This document shows, one piece after another, positions 24,562-34,175 of a DNA stretch of 40,064 nucleotides. The first letter of the stretch is position 1. Every line of letters begins with the position of its first letter. The notes below the pieces were generated by a model. That model worked only from the letters and a program-made list of their open reading frames with translations. It did no database searches and had not been told where the DNA came from. The stretch comes from Planctomycetota bacterium (GTDB lineage Bacteria > Planctomycetota > UBA1135), in contig JAJFFB010000019.1 in the NCBI GenBank assembly GCA_021776925.1, positions 1 through 40,064 of the forward strand. Reading direction: 5' to 3'. Made by a program: the position numbers and the translations under genes.

Positions 24562-26295
24562 ATGCGCTTGCCCCCTTCCGCCTTACTGCCCCTGCTGCTT
24601 GCCCCGCTGCTGGCCACCGCACCCGCGCTGGCCGCCCCGGCGCAAGACGCGAGCAACCCTGTCACCGGCCTGCCTGCCCAGGATTCCGTGGTCGACGCGA
24701 TTTTCGCCGCCGAAGAACTCCAGGTGATGGAACACCTGGCCACGCTCAGCGAAGGCATCGGCCCGCGGCTGACCAGCTCCAACAACCTGACCCGCGCCAG
24801 CGAATGGGCCGCCGACCGTTTCCGCTCGTGGGGTCTGCACAACGTGCGCCTGGAAGAGTGGGGCACCTTCCCGGTCGGCTTCAACCGCCTCGGCAGCCGC
24901 GGCGACATGATCAAACCGCGCCACGAGCCGCTGGTGTTCACCACCCGCGCGTGGGCTGCGGGCACCCAGGGTCCCTCCCGCGGCGTGGTCAAGATCGGTC
25001 CGCGCAACGCCGAAGAAATGGAAGCCGCCAAGGGCAGCCTCGCCGGCTGCTGGGTGCTGACCACCGCGCGTCCGCGCTTTGGCAGCGACGAAGACAACTT
25101 ACGCTCCCAGCTCGGCAACTTCTACGACGACGAAGACATCCTCGGGCTGATCCGCGCCGGTCGCGGCGAGCTGGTGCACACCGGCGGCAACTACCGCATC
25201 GACGCCGAGAATCTGCCGACCCGTGTCGACATCACCCTGCTGGCCAAGCAGTGGCAGGAAATGCACGCACTGGCCGAAGCCGGCGAAGAGGTCGTCGTCG
25301 AGTTCGACATCGACGTTGAATTCGTACCCGGACCGATTCCACTCTACAACGTCATCGCCGAGATTCCGGGCGAGACCGACGAATTGATCATCATTGGTGG
25401 CCACCTCGATTCCTGGGACGGCGCCCTAGGTACCCAGGACAACGGCACCGGCACCTGCACCACCCTCGAGGCTGCGCGCCTGCTCGGCAGCCTCACCGAA
25501 GGCAAGAAGCCCAAGCGCACCATCCGCTTCATGCTGTGGTCGGGCGAGGAACAGGGCTTGCTCGGCTCGCGCGCCTACATCCGGCAGCACCCCGAAGAGA
25601 TGGACCGCATCAGCTGCGTACTGGTGCACGACGGCGGCACCAACGCCTGCGTTGGCATCCACTCGACTCCGGGCATGAAGCCGATGTTCGAAGAGATCTT
25701 TGCGCCGATCATCGAGTACACCCACCAGATGGAGGACAGCGACCTGCATTTCCGCATCAACGAGGTCGAGCGTCTGCCGCGCGGCATCGGTTCCGACCAC
25801 GACAGCTACCTGGCGGCCAGCAACCCAGCTCCGGGCTACTTCTGGCAGCAGCGTGGCAAAACCAGTTACGGTTTCATCCATCACACCCAGAACGACGTCT
25901 ATCGTTACGCCCGCGCCGATTATGAGGAGTACACCAGCCGCGTGGTGGCCTCAGCCGCCTGGCGATTCGCCAACGCCAAGACCATGGTGCCGCGCGACGA
26001 CATGATGGGCGGCGGACCACCGCCGGCGCCGCGCAAACGCATGGGCGTGCGTCTGGCCGAGGACGGATACACCGTGTCGGCGGTGACCCCTGAAAGCCTG
26101 GCTGCGCAGGCCGGAATCAAAGTGGGCGACGTGATGCTCAAGGTCGGCGATGTTGCGATCAAGGATCGAAATGCTTTGCGCCAGGCGATCCGCGAGGTCG
26201 GCGACCAGGCCGACGTGGTGGTACGCCGCGGCGACCAGGAAATGACCTACCGCTTCGACTGGAAGGCCGGCAAGGCCGCACCGGCCGGCCGCTGA
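24562..26295 (+). CDS. Secreted M28-family zinc peptidase with PDZ domain
   Basis: A 577-residue exported peptidase starting at the ATG at 24562; the longer open frame to the left is a shadow of pssA. The signal peptide is RLPPSALLPLLLAPLLATAPALA. The N-terminal part (HLATLSEGIGPRLTSSNN, ASEWAADRFRSWGL) resembles carboxypeptidase Q-type M28 enzymes, with a protease-associated insert. Metal and catalytic positions visible are His281 in GGHLDSW, Asp293 in TQDNGTG, Glu329-Glu330 in SGEEQGLLGS and a late His in HHTQNDV. A PDZ domain closes the protein from about residue 490 (VSAVTPESLAAQAGIKVGDVML). It probably trims peptides in the periplasm or outside. A strong hairpin terminator follows. Confidence 0.9.
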   Translation: MRLPPSALLPLLLAPLLATAPALAAPAQDASNPVTGLPAQDSVVDAIFAAEELQVMEHLATLSEGIGPRLTSSNNLTRASEWAADRFRSWGLHNVRLEEWGTFPVGFNRLGSRGDMIKPRHEPLVFTTRAWAAGTQGPSRGVVKIGPRNAEEMEAAKGSLAGCWVLTTARPRFGSDEDNLRSQLGNFYDDEDILGLIRAGRGELVHTGGNYRIDAENLPTRVDITLLAKQWQEMHALAEAGEEVVVEFDIDVEFVPGPIPLYNVIAEIPGETDELIIIGGHLDSWDGALGTQDNGTGTCTTLEAARLLGSLTEGKKPKRTIRFMLWSGEEQGLLGSRAYIRQHPEEMDRISCVLVHDGGTNACVGIHSTPGMKPMFEEIFAPIIEYTHQMEDSDLHFRINEVERLPRGIGSDHDSYLAASNPAPGYFWQQRGKTSYGFIHHTQNDVYRYARADYEEYTSRVVASAAWRFANAKTMVPRDDMMGGGPPPAPRKRMGVRLAEDGYTVSAVTPESLAAQAGIKVGDVMLKVGDVAIKDRNALRQAIREVGDQADVVVRRGDQEMTYRFDWKAGKAAPAGR

Positions 26296-26302
26296 GAGCG
26301 AC

Positions 26303-26337
26303 GGCGCAGGCGCCTGTGGGCGTCTGCGCCGCTTTTC
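26303..26337 (+). terminator. Rho-independent terminator of the M28 peptidase gene
   Basis: GGCGCAGGCGCC and GGCGTCTGCGCC form a twelve-base stem with one mismatch around TGTG, followed by GCTTTTCT. It lies eight bases after the peptidase stop codon and ends directly against the start codon of the next gene. Confidence 0.8.
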
Positions 26338-26338
26338 T

Positions 26339-26608
26339 ATGGATTCCAGCGAACTCGCCGAGCGTCTTGAAGCGCTTCCCGACTGGGTGGTGGTCGACGA
26401 TCACCACCTGGAGAAGGGCTGGCGCTTCGCCGACTTCGCCGCAGCCCTGGCCTGGGTCAACCGCGCCGGCGCAGTGTGCGAGATGCACAACCACCATGCT
26501 GATTTCGAACTCGGCTGGGGCCGCGCCACCGCGCGCATCTGGACCCACACCGAAAACGGCCTGACCGACGCCGACTTCGAACTCGCGGCGGCTTTCGAAG
26601 AACTCTAA
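26339..26608 (+). CDS. 4a-hydroxytetrahydrobiopterin dehydratase (pterin-4a-carbinolamine dehydratase)
   Basis: An 89-residue member of the PCD/DCoH family. It starts ELAERLEALPDWVVVDDHHLEKGWRF-like and has the family core VCEMHNHHADFELGWGRA followed by ARIWTHTENGLTDADFELAAA; the paired histidines match the active site. It dehydrates pterin-4a-carbinolamine when pterin-dependent hydroxylases work, and PCD-like proteins also occur where no hydroxylase is known. Its ATG at 26339 comes right after the terminator T run, leaving no Shine-Dalgarno sequence. Its stop codon overlaps the stop of the convergent 2361-residue gene. Confidence 0.88.
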   Translation: MDSSELAERLEALPDWVVVDDHHLEKGWRFADFAAALAWVNRAGAVCEMHNHHADFELGWGRATARIWTHTENGLTDADFELAAAFEEL

Positions 26609-29600
26609 TCCCCTGCGGAACCCAAGGCCCAGGGATTGCTGGCGAAGTCGAAACGAACCGCGATCGCTTGCAATCCGGCCGCGGAAAACAGACCCGCAGC
26701 ATTCTGCAGCTGTTCGACCCCGGCTTGCGGATGCGCACTATGCGCAGCGCCGCGATTGCTGAGCACCCAGAGCTGGTGTCTGGACGACCATTGCATTTCC
26801 CCTGCGATCCGAACCGGACGCCCTTGCGCCAGCGAAGCATGGCCTGGATTGGGTACGCCGTCTGCGGCTGCCGCTCCGGCCTGGCGGCCGCCACCGAGCA
26901 CCAGAACGCCTTCTTCGTCGACCAGCCACAAGTATCGGGCATCCTGGTCCAATTCGGGAAGCCGTGCACCCTCGCTCAGACGGACCCGAGCTGCATCGGT
27001 CAACGGCAGGCCGTCCATCCCCCGCTCTCGTGCATGAACCAGGGCAACAGGCTGCGACGGACCAAAGGCCTGGTCCAGGTCGTTGGATGATGCTCCTTCC
27101 GCGCCGGGCTGATGCATGTGCAGCGAGGTCTCGGCGAAGGGATCCTGGGGCAGCGGCCGCACATGCATGCTGGTGAGTGCGACCTCTTCGGCCCGCGGTG
27201 CGCGGTAGGGAGCTTGCGGCCGGCGCGCTTCGGCGGAGAAGACCAGGTTGGTGAATTCACGTGGGGAGAGTCTCTGCCCCTCGCTGCGCTCCAGGTAGTC
27301 GTTGATCAGTTCGCTGCGTTTGCGCATGTCGCCTAAACGCATGTGCACCTGAAGATGACGTTCGATCAAATTGATCGTCTGCGCACGATTCAAGCCCACC
27401 GCCGCGAGTTGGCCAGGTGGGATATCGCGGCGGAAAGCGGCCGCGGCGAGTGCCATGTAGGGATCGTCCCAAGCCACGTCCCAGAGACTGCGGGCCACAG
27501 CGCGTGCTTGCTCCGCCGGCACGCCGACCACCTCCAGCGAACGCCCGATCTCCTCGAAGCTGGCCTGAGGCAGGACTTCCGCACGCTCGAGCGGAGGGCT
27601 GGACCTCGGCGGCGGTGGTTGGTGGCTGCCCTCCACATAGGAGCGCCAAAGGTGGGCGCGCTGCTCGGCGTCTTCAATTCCTTGGCCCAGGCGCCAGTAA
27701 CGGTCCATTTGGCCGCGCAAGGCCTCTGGGTCGAGCCTGCGCCGGTCCATGACCCGTTGCGCGGGAATGAACTGTTCCCACGCCTGGCCGACCACGGCGG
27801 TTTCGACTTCGATTCCCTTGTACACCGCGAGCATGTCGATGCGCCGGCCACCCAGGTGGCGCAATTGTTGCGCGATGTCGACGTTGCGTCCCTCGAAGAC
27901 GAACCTGGCGCCGCCCGGAATCTCGGCACCACGGAAATAGGACGCGATCGCCTCCGCGCGCACCATCGCCCCCACCTCGGGGTCGGTGGCGCGGAAACCC
28001 CGGTCGAGCAAGCGGCCGAGTTCGGTCACAGCGGCCGCATTCTCACGCCCGGGGGAAAGCCGCAAGGCCAGGACCCGCGGATCCAGATCAAGAGCCATGC
28101 CGGTCACTGCAGAGATCTCGCGCGCATCCAGGTTCCGCTGTTGCACCAGGAAGTCAAAATCAAGCTGCGCCAACCGACCGCGGTCGGGGACCAGATCGCC
28201 GATCAGATCCTGTACCCGATTCATGGATGCGTTGGGGCTTGATGTCGCGCCTGGGTTTGCTCCGATGAGAGTCTCGGTGCCACTGGGGATCGATCCATCG
28301 CCCTCGCGGCGCATGAAATGCACGATCTGGAGGCGCCGATCGACGAAGTCGTGGACACCCTTGCTACTCAGGTACGCATCCAGGTCCTGACGGATCTGCG
28401 CGTCCTCGATTCCCAGATGCTGGCGCAGGAAGGCAGGTCCCTTTTGGTTTTCCAAGGCGTAACCGGCGGCCGCAGCCGGACCACTCAGGCCGTCGGCAGA
28501 AGCTCGTGTGGCAAGCGCCCGGGCGCGCACGGCGGATTCGCCAAACTCCACGTACTGCTGAAACATGCTTGCTTCCTGGCGGGAAGCGGGCACGCCATCC
28601 ACTTCAACCAGGCCGCCACCGGAAGCTGTGGAACTTCCGCCGAGGGTGACCTCATCGCGCGCCATGAACTCCTCGACCAGGCGCTGGCGTTGGACGGAGT
28701 CCTGGATGTTCCTGCTCGTGGCGAGGTATTCATCCAGGGCTCGCCGGATCTGCAGGTCGGAATGAGCCAGGTGCGCAGGCAAGGCCCCAGGACCCGCGCC
28801 ATGATCGAAGGCCGCGCCAATCGCGGCGACCTCGGGATTGATTCCGGCGCTCTGCGCTTCGGCACTGAGCTGCCGCGAAGCCATCGGTGGAAGACCGGTG
28901 CGGCGCAGTTCCCGATAAGCGGATGCCTGTCCCGGCGGCAGCGTCTCTCCGCTCGGCCCCAGCGGACGCAATAGGTCAGGCGGGTCGCCGTCCAGCGCCA
29001 CCGGAGGCGGCCGCGTGACGTTGTCCGGTCGCGCCATGAAGCCATCGATGAAGCGTTGCCGCGTGGCCTCATCCCTGACCAGGCGAACCCGGTCCAAGTA
29101 CTCATGCAGAGCGCGGCGGATTTCCGCATCGCCGATCTCCAGGGAGGCACGCAGTGCGCCCGGCCCCTGGTAGCCGTCGAAGGCGGCGCCGACGGTGGCC
29201 ACCCGGCCATCGACCCCACGACTCTGCGCCACCGCCGCACGCAGGCGCGCGTCAAGCGGGCCCAGGCCGAAGTGCTCCAATTGAACTTGGATGGCCGCCG
29301 GGGGAAGCGGACCCTGGGGTGCTCCGCGCGCCTCGAAGCGTCCCGCCCAGCGCTCCGCCTGCCCCAGCGCGATTTCGGCCTCGAGCGCGGAACTGTTGGC
29401 ACCCCGTGCCAAGGCGGATTCCCTGAGCGGGACCCGGTTCCAGGCGGCGACTCGCGAGACCAGATCCTGGGGCGTCAGGCTATGGGACAAGGTGGAACCG
29501 GGCTGCGAACCGCGCGCGTGGAAACTCATCAGGCGCATGGCTTCGGCCGGATCGATCTGGGCCAGAGCTGGGTTTTGCTGGCCGAGCCGTTGCCAGATTT

Positions 29601-32600
29601 CCATCGCCTCGCTCACCCGGCCGCGCGCAGGCAGATCCAGCCGCTGCCAGGTGCGCTCGACCTCGACCAAGGATTGCCGCCGTTCCAGACGGGCGAGTTG
29701 GGAAAGGTTGAGCGTGGCTTCCTGGTCGGCGATTCGCTGCAATTCGGGGTGATGCACAAACGGGACGCGGCCACCTGCATCTTGTGGAAAAACGTCGTTC
29801 TGGTGCGGATGGTCCAGAGTCGCGTCGGGGTCGTAACGACCGCCGTTGGAGCGGTGGCCGCGCACAGGCTGCACCACCTGGCCGGCTGCAGGGATGAGTG
29901 GTTCGTGGCCAGGAATGGAGATCCCGTTTGCGTCCAAGGATGCGGTCGGGTTCGCATCCACGGTTGTGGTCGGGTTCGCGTCCAGAGCACTGCTGGGAAC
30001 CGGGTCGACGCCCAGGCGCTGCGCCAGTTCCGGAGGAAGGCCGCGTGGGTAGTCCGCCCGAACGGCCAGTTCATCGAGCGCGTCCAAGGAGAGGTCACTG
30101 CCCAGGCGATGCGCGGCGCGGCCGCGTAAAAAATCGAAAACCGCGCGTTCTTCGGCGTTGAGGGAAGCCAGGCCGCGGCGCAGGACCTTCTCCCCCGCCT
30201 GTTGCATCGCACGGCGACTGGGTCGCATGCCGTAGGCGACCGCCTGGCCGAACAGACGCGGTCCCTGCGACATTCCGGCGGAGGTCACCAAACCCAGGAA
30301 GCCGGCGTCGGCTTCGTTGCGGCTGGCGAAATAGGATTCGACGTCGCCGCTGACCACCGCACCACCCAGGGCAATGTCAGCACGGGTTTCCGCCTCCAGC
30401 CAGGCGACGCCACGTTCCGCTTCCAGCGCCAGATCGACGAAGTCCAGCAGCTCCAGCCCGATCTGCGAGATGCGCGCGGCGGCCTGCGCACCGCTCGAGG
30501 CCGCGACCCCTGCGCGAGCGGCCAATGTCGCCGGCAAGGAGGCGAAGAGCAGCGGCAGGTTGGCGACCAGGGCCATGAAGTCCTCGCTCAAATTGGCGTA
30601 GTCTTCTTCGGCTTTGACGTGCTGGGAAAGAATTCCGAGGGCCTTCAGGGAGCGGCGGGCTTGGGCGTCGGGCACCCACGAAGGAAAGGTGGGTTCGCCG
30701 AGACCGGGCGTCGAGGGACGCATCAGTCGTTGCGCCAAAGGCAGGACTATGGCGGGATAACCGGCACTCACCGCGAGCAGCAATTCGAAGGGTTCCTCAA
30801 GTTCGATCGCGGCGAGTTCGACCAGACTGGTGGCGGCGGCTTCTCCTGCAGCGCGCTGGGCCTGACGCACCGCTCGTCGGGCGAAGCGGAACTGAGCTGC
30901 GGTATCAGAACCGAAAGTGGCTTCCAAATTCTGCGGATGAAGGGCTTCCGACAATGGAATCCGGTCTTCGGCCGCGGAGGGTGGAAATACCTCGAACAGC
31001 AGCAAGGGGTGCTGAAAATTGCTTTCCGCAGCCATGTGGAGCAAGCCCTGCACCAGCAATTCTTCCCCCTGCATGTAGTCCGGGTGAATCTCACCTGACA
31101 GGGTGCGGGGAGGAACCCCTTGAGCTGAAGTGGCGTACTCGCGCAGCTGCCGCACCAGTTCGTGGCGTAACAGAATGCACGCCGCATGGTCTTCGACCGA
31201 CATGGTCGTGGTTCGTCCGCGCACCACCGGGACCAGAGAAACCCGCTCGAGCAGTTCCTGAACGCGGTTGCTCGGAGGACGTCCCCACGTCTCGACCGGG
31301 TTCAGGTAGAGCCAGCGATCGACGTAACGGTCGGGATGAATGCTGTGATTCTCGGTAGCCAGCTGCATCGCATCCAGCCACTCCGAACCCGGCCGGGCCA
31401 GCACAGTGACTTCGGCGGCGGGGAGCGGGGTGGTGGCCGCGTTGCCATCGATCAGGACGGCACGCAGCGGTCGATTCAGGGGAACCGGCACCACCCAGAG
31501 GCGCTCCACCTCATTGGGAACAGACTCGTAGTTGGAGAGCAACAGCAGGGGCCGCGAGCGAAAGGTGAAGCCGGCGCTCGGCTCTCCGTCGGTGGCCTCC
31601 TCATCGGTGGCCACGAGGTCGACGTCGAAGGGAAGGGAATCTGCTCCGGGCACCCGCAAGACCAGTTGGCGGGATTGGTAATGGGGCTGGTGCGCGAACT
31701 CAACCTGAACGTAGACCAACTCTCCGGCAATGGCTTGAGAAAGGGGTTCCCGCTCTCCATTTTCCAACAGACGAACGAAACGAACCGCCTGCGGAAGATT
31801 GCCAGGGAAATCGAAGTCCCAAGTCGCGGGCGCTCCGTTCAGACGCAGGTTGATTCGTCCCGGCCGGACGTTTCGATGCAGGACGCAGCGCACCTGCACC
31901 GCGCCATCGAGCGCCGGATCCGCGCGAAACTCCCCCAGATAGCGAATGGTGTCTTGCTCGAAGGCTACGTCACACGGGTCCAGTCCTTCGCGCGGCAGGC
32001 CTCTACCGCGGATCCGCAACCAGAACGGCGGCAACCATTCGGCATCGTCCGCGCGTTCGAGGAGGTCGGGGTAATCGGCCAGTTCGACGGCGGCGACCTC
32101 GGAGATGGATACCCCTTGTCGGATCCATACTTCGGATCCGGTCGGATCTCCGCTCGCGGTGCGGTCCCATTGCGAACTTGAGCGCAGACCATTCCAGTTG
32201 GATCCGGCGTTCGACCTGGCCGACCAGCTTCCGTCAAGCCGAAGTTCACCAGCTTCAAGCAAGGCCTGCAACGGAAAGGTAAGTTCGACCAGTCCTTGGA
32301 TCCTGGAGGGGACCACCTCATCCCCTTGCGCAGTTCGCTGTGCTTGCGGCTGACCTGGACTGGGAGAAGCCCCCCACAACTGCACCATCAGGTGGTCACC
32401 CCGAACGAAGACCCGGGTGGCGTGGAGTTCGTACTGGTCACCGTTTGCCGGATCCGATAGCAGCACGCGCACGTGGGTCACCCTTGGATCGGCGCGATCG
32501 CGTCGCACCACGGCCTCGCCCTGGACCTCACCAAGACTCTGGTCCTGGTAGCGGATCGACCATCGCCCAAGAAACTCATCCGGAACCCCGGACGCGTAGG

Positions 32601-33690
32601 TGGATTGTGCCTCTGCACCAGGCCGCCATTGGGCATGCCGTGGAAGATCGACATAGGGGAAACGGATGTTCCAGTGCAGACTCACCGAGCCAAGGCCGTA
32701 GCGTTCGATGGAGCCGAATTGGTGTGCCGTGGCTTGGACATCCAAGCCTTGAACCGCGACGCTTTCCGGAACATGGAAATACAAGTTGAGGGAAGCCGGA
32801 TCTCCCCCCCATAGATTCAGGCGGACGGGGGCGATTTCCAGGGCGGAGACGTCCAGGGCCTCGTGGATGGGCGCAAAGAGCCAACCCTTTTGCCCGGCAG
32901 AAGCCCCCGGATAGGACTTCCAATCCGACGGTACCGCTTGGACGAATCGGAACAACAGGTCGGCAAAATCCTCGAACTCTCGATAGGTCAGGTCGGCCGA
33001 GTTCTGGACCTCTTGCAGCAGGCGATTCAACAAGTCCTTTTCTTGCGCGGCGTAGCGGCCGCGAACCTCCTTGTGGATCGCCAGCTGTTCCGACCAGTTC
33101 AGTTCCCGGCGCAACTCATCTGAGCGGATCTCGATCCGTTCGCCCACCGGGGACAAGCACAAAGGACGTTTGGCTTCCTGAAAGGCCTTCAACCGATGCC
33201 AACGGGCGCGCACCGGCTGATTGGTGCGCAGCTGCAGGGCCTCAAAAAGGGCGGGAACCACTTTGGCCACAGCCAGGTGAATTTCCACTGCCCGATCCAC
33301 TTGACCGCCTTGATCAAGGTCTGATCCTGAAGTGGCAGCAACAACACCTTCGAGGGCTTCGATCTGGACCCTGATCTCTGCGCGCATGGCCTGCATGCGC
33401 GCTTCCTGCCTGCTGGAAAACTCCGCGTCGCCTTCCGCCTGATGGTGCAGAAGCACCCGGCGTGCTGCTTCTATCTGTGCCAGGCAGGCGTCGCCGAGTT
33501 GCAAGGCTGCCCCAGCGACCTGATTCACCTCTTGACGTGTGGGGTCCTGGATGCAGGGCCGGTCGAGCGCATTGCCCGCTGCCGCAAGACCGCCGAGCAG
33601 CAGGACCGGACAGAGGAGGATGCGAGCGCACCATCGGAAGTTCCAGCTCGTGGTGGGACGCAGGCTACAGGTGCTTGCGGATCCAATCAT
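26605..33690 (-). CDS. Giant exported protein with novel ~90-residue helical repeats
   Basis: A 2361-residue protein of unknown function. A signal peptide lies at about residues 22-42 (ARILLCPVLLLGGLAAAGNA). Residues ~45-900 are mixed helix and beta regions with Ig-like strands. Residues ~1040-1060 hold a hydrophobic stretch (MALVANLPLLFASLPATLAA). A DANPT-type linker repeats three times near 1235-1255. From about 1470 to 2140 at least six related helical units follow. Their shared pattern is an AAxAF helix, a PxxLxxHL turn, then DxqIrxxLdeYL and a closing DxxqRxxlvxxFM helix (examples DAEIRRALHEYLDRV, DLQIRRALDEYLATS, DAQIRQDLDAYLSSK). The C-terminus (2180-2361) is a separate domain with YLWLVDEEGVLVLGGG and AGEMQWSSRHQLWVLSN. 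Its ATG overlaps the stop of the upstream membrane-protein gene, implying coupling. Confidence 0.7.
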   Translation of the reverse strand: MIGSASTCSLRPTTSWNFRWCARILLCPVLLLGGLAAAGNALDRPCIQDPTRQEVNQVAGAALQLGDACLAQIEAARRVLLHHQAEGDAEFSSRQEARMQAMRAEIRVQIEALEGVVAATSGSDLDQGGQVDRAVEIHLAVAKVVPALFEALQLRTNQPVRARWHRLKAFQEAKRPLCLSPVGERIEIRSDELRRELNWSEQLAIHKEVRGRYAAQEKDLLNRLLQEVQNSADLTYREFEDFADLLFRFVQAVPSDWKSYPGASAGQKGWLFAPIHEALDVSALEIAPVRLNLWGGDPASLNLYFHVPESVAVQGLDVQATAHQFGSIERYGLGSVSLHWNIRFPYVDLPRHAQWRPGAEAQSTYASGVPDEFLGRWSIRYQDQSLGEVQGEAVVRRDRADPRVTHVRVLLSDPANGDQYELHATRVFVRGDHLMVQLWGASPSPGQPQAQRTAQGDEVVPSRIQGLVELTFPLQALLEAGELRLDGSWSARSNAGSNWNGLRSSSQWDRTASGDPTGSEVWIRQGVSISEVAAVELADYPDLLERADDAEWLPPFWLRIRGRGLPREGLDPCDVAFEQDTIRYLGEFRADPALDGAVQVRCVLHRNVRPGRINLRLNGAPATWDFDFPGNLPQAVRFVRLLENGEREPLSQAIAGELVYVQVEFAHQPHYQSRQLVLRVPGADSLPFDVDLVATDEEATDGEPSAGFTFRSRPLLLLSNYESVPNEVERLWVVPVPLNRPLRAVLIDGNAATTPLPAAEVTVLARPGSEWLDAMQLATENHSIHPDRYVDRWLYLNPVETWGRPPSNRVQELLERVSLVPVVRGRTTTMSVEDHAACILLRHELVRQLREYATSAQGVPPRTLSGEIHPDYMQGEELLVQGLLHMAAESNFQHPLLLFEVFPPSAAEDRIPLSEALHPQNLEATFGSDTAAQFRFARRAVRQAQRAAGEAAATSLVELAAIELEEPFELLLAVSAGYPAIVLPLAQRLMRPSTPGLGEPTFPSWVPDAQARRSLKALGILSQHVKAEEDYANLSEDFMALVANLPLLFASLPATLAARAGVAASSGAQAAARISQIGLELLDFVDLALEAERGVAWLEAETRADIALGGAVVSGDVESYFASRNEADAGFLGLVTSAGMSQGPRLFGQAVAYGMRPSRRAMQQAGEKVLRRGLASLNAEERAVFDFLRGRAAHRLGSDLSLDALDELAVRADYPRGLPPELAQRLGVDPVPSSALDANPTTTVDANPTASLDANGISIPGHEPLIPAAGQVVQPVRGHRSNGGRYDPDATLDHPHQNDVFPQDAGGRVPFVHHPELQRIADQEATLNLSQLARLERRQSLVEVERTWQRLDLPARGRVSEAMEIWQRLGQQNPALAQIDPAEAMRLMSFHARGSQPGSTLSHSLTPQDLVSRVAAWNRVPLRESALARGANSSALEAEIALGQAERWAGRFEARGAPQGPLPPAAIQVQLEHFGLGPLDARLRAAVAQSRGVDGRVATVGAAFDGYQGPGALRASLEIGDAEIRRALHEYLDRVRLVRDEATRQRFIDGFMARPDNVTRPPPVALDGDPPDLLRPLGPSGETLPPGQASAYRELRRTGLPPMASRQLSAEAQSAGINPEVAAIGAAFDHGAGPGALPAHLAHSDLQIRRALDEYLATSRNIQDSVQRQRLVEEFMARDEVTLGGSSTASGGGLVEVDGVPASRQEASMFQQYVEFGESAVRARALATRASADGLSGPAAAAGYALENQKGPAFLRQHLGIEDAQIRQDLDAYLSSKGVHDFVDRRLQIVHFMRREGDGSIPSGTETLIGANPGATSSPNASMNRVQDLIGDLVPDRGRLAQLDFDFLVQQRNLDAREISAVTGMALDLDPRVLALRLSPGRENAAAVTELGRLLDRGFRATDPEVGAMVRAEAIASYFRGAEIPGGARFVFEGRNVDIAQQLRHLGGRRIDMLAVYKGIEVETAVVGQAWEQFIPAQRVMDRRRLDPEALRGQMDRYWRLGQGIEDAEQRAHLWRSYVEGSHQPPPPRSSPPLERAEVLPQASFEEIGRSLEVVGVPAEQARAVARSLWDVAWDDPYMALAAAAFRRDIPPGQLAAVGLNRAQTINLIERHLQVHMRLGDMRKRSELINDYLERSEGQRLSPREFTNLVFSAEARRPQAPYRAPRAEEVALTSMHVRPLPQDPFAETSLHMHQPGAEGASSNDLDQAFGPSQPVALVHARERGMDGLPLTDAARVRLSEGARLPELDQDARYLWLVDEEGVLVLGGGRQAGAAAADGVPNPGHASLAQGRPVRIAGEMQWSSRHQLWVLSNRGAAHSAHPQAGVEQLQNAAGLFSAAGLQAIAVRFDFASNPWALGSAGD

Positions 33691-34088
33691 CGGAGTGGCT
33701 CGGCACCATGCTCATCGGAAGGTTGGGCGCGCGCCAGTCTTTCTATAGCGTAAATCACCCGAGCCAATAGTGGCATGGCCGTGCCGACCGGTAGGCCGAG
33801 AAGGATGCACCGGGGTGCGGGCCCCATAAAGCCCCACAAAAGACCGAATGCTGCGGCCGCCAGCACGAGTTTCAACAGGTCTGCCATCCAGGTCAAACCG
33901 AGGACACCGGTGGCAATCGTGGCCAGGTAGCAGAGCACAACACCCAGCAGCAAATGCCAGGTGCCGACCTCTGGGTGCGGCCACAGACCAAGAACACGGC
34001 TGAATCCCAGAAAACAGCCCCAAGGCACCGCGAGTCCGATCATCCATAGAGAAAGGCCGCGAATCGTGGAGTGGCGTGCAACCATCAA
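33687..34088 (-). CDS. Small four-helix membrane protein
   Basis: A 133-residue protein with about four predicted membrane helices: LSLWMIGLAVPWGCFLGF, WHLLLGVVLCYLATIATGVLGL, LLKLVLAAAAFGLLWGF and CILLGLPVGTAMPLLARVI. No family signature is recognised. Its stop overlaps the start of the 2361-residue gene by four bases (ATGA), so the two are probably translated together, and the small protein may help to insert, anchor or protect the giant one. It diverges from the small paralogous genes at 34176. Confidence 0.65.
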   Translation of the reverse strand: MMVARHSTIRGLSLWMIGLAVPWGCFLGFSRVLGLWPHPEVGTWHLLLGVVLCYLATIATGVLGLTWMADLLKLVLAAAAFGLLWGFMGPAPRCILLGLPVGTAMPLLARVIYAIERLARAQPSDEHGAEPLR

Positions 34089-34175
34089 GGCGAGGTTAAT
34101 GTGGTGGATCGAGCCGAATCGAACTCGTAACCAACTCTACCCCCCCATCCTCCATCCATCCAGGAGTCCAGACCC

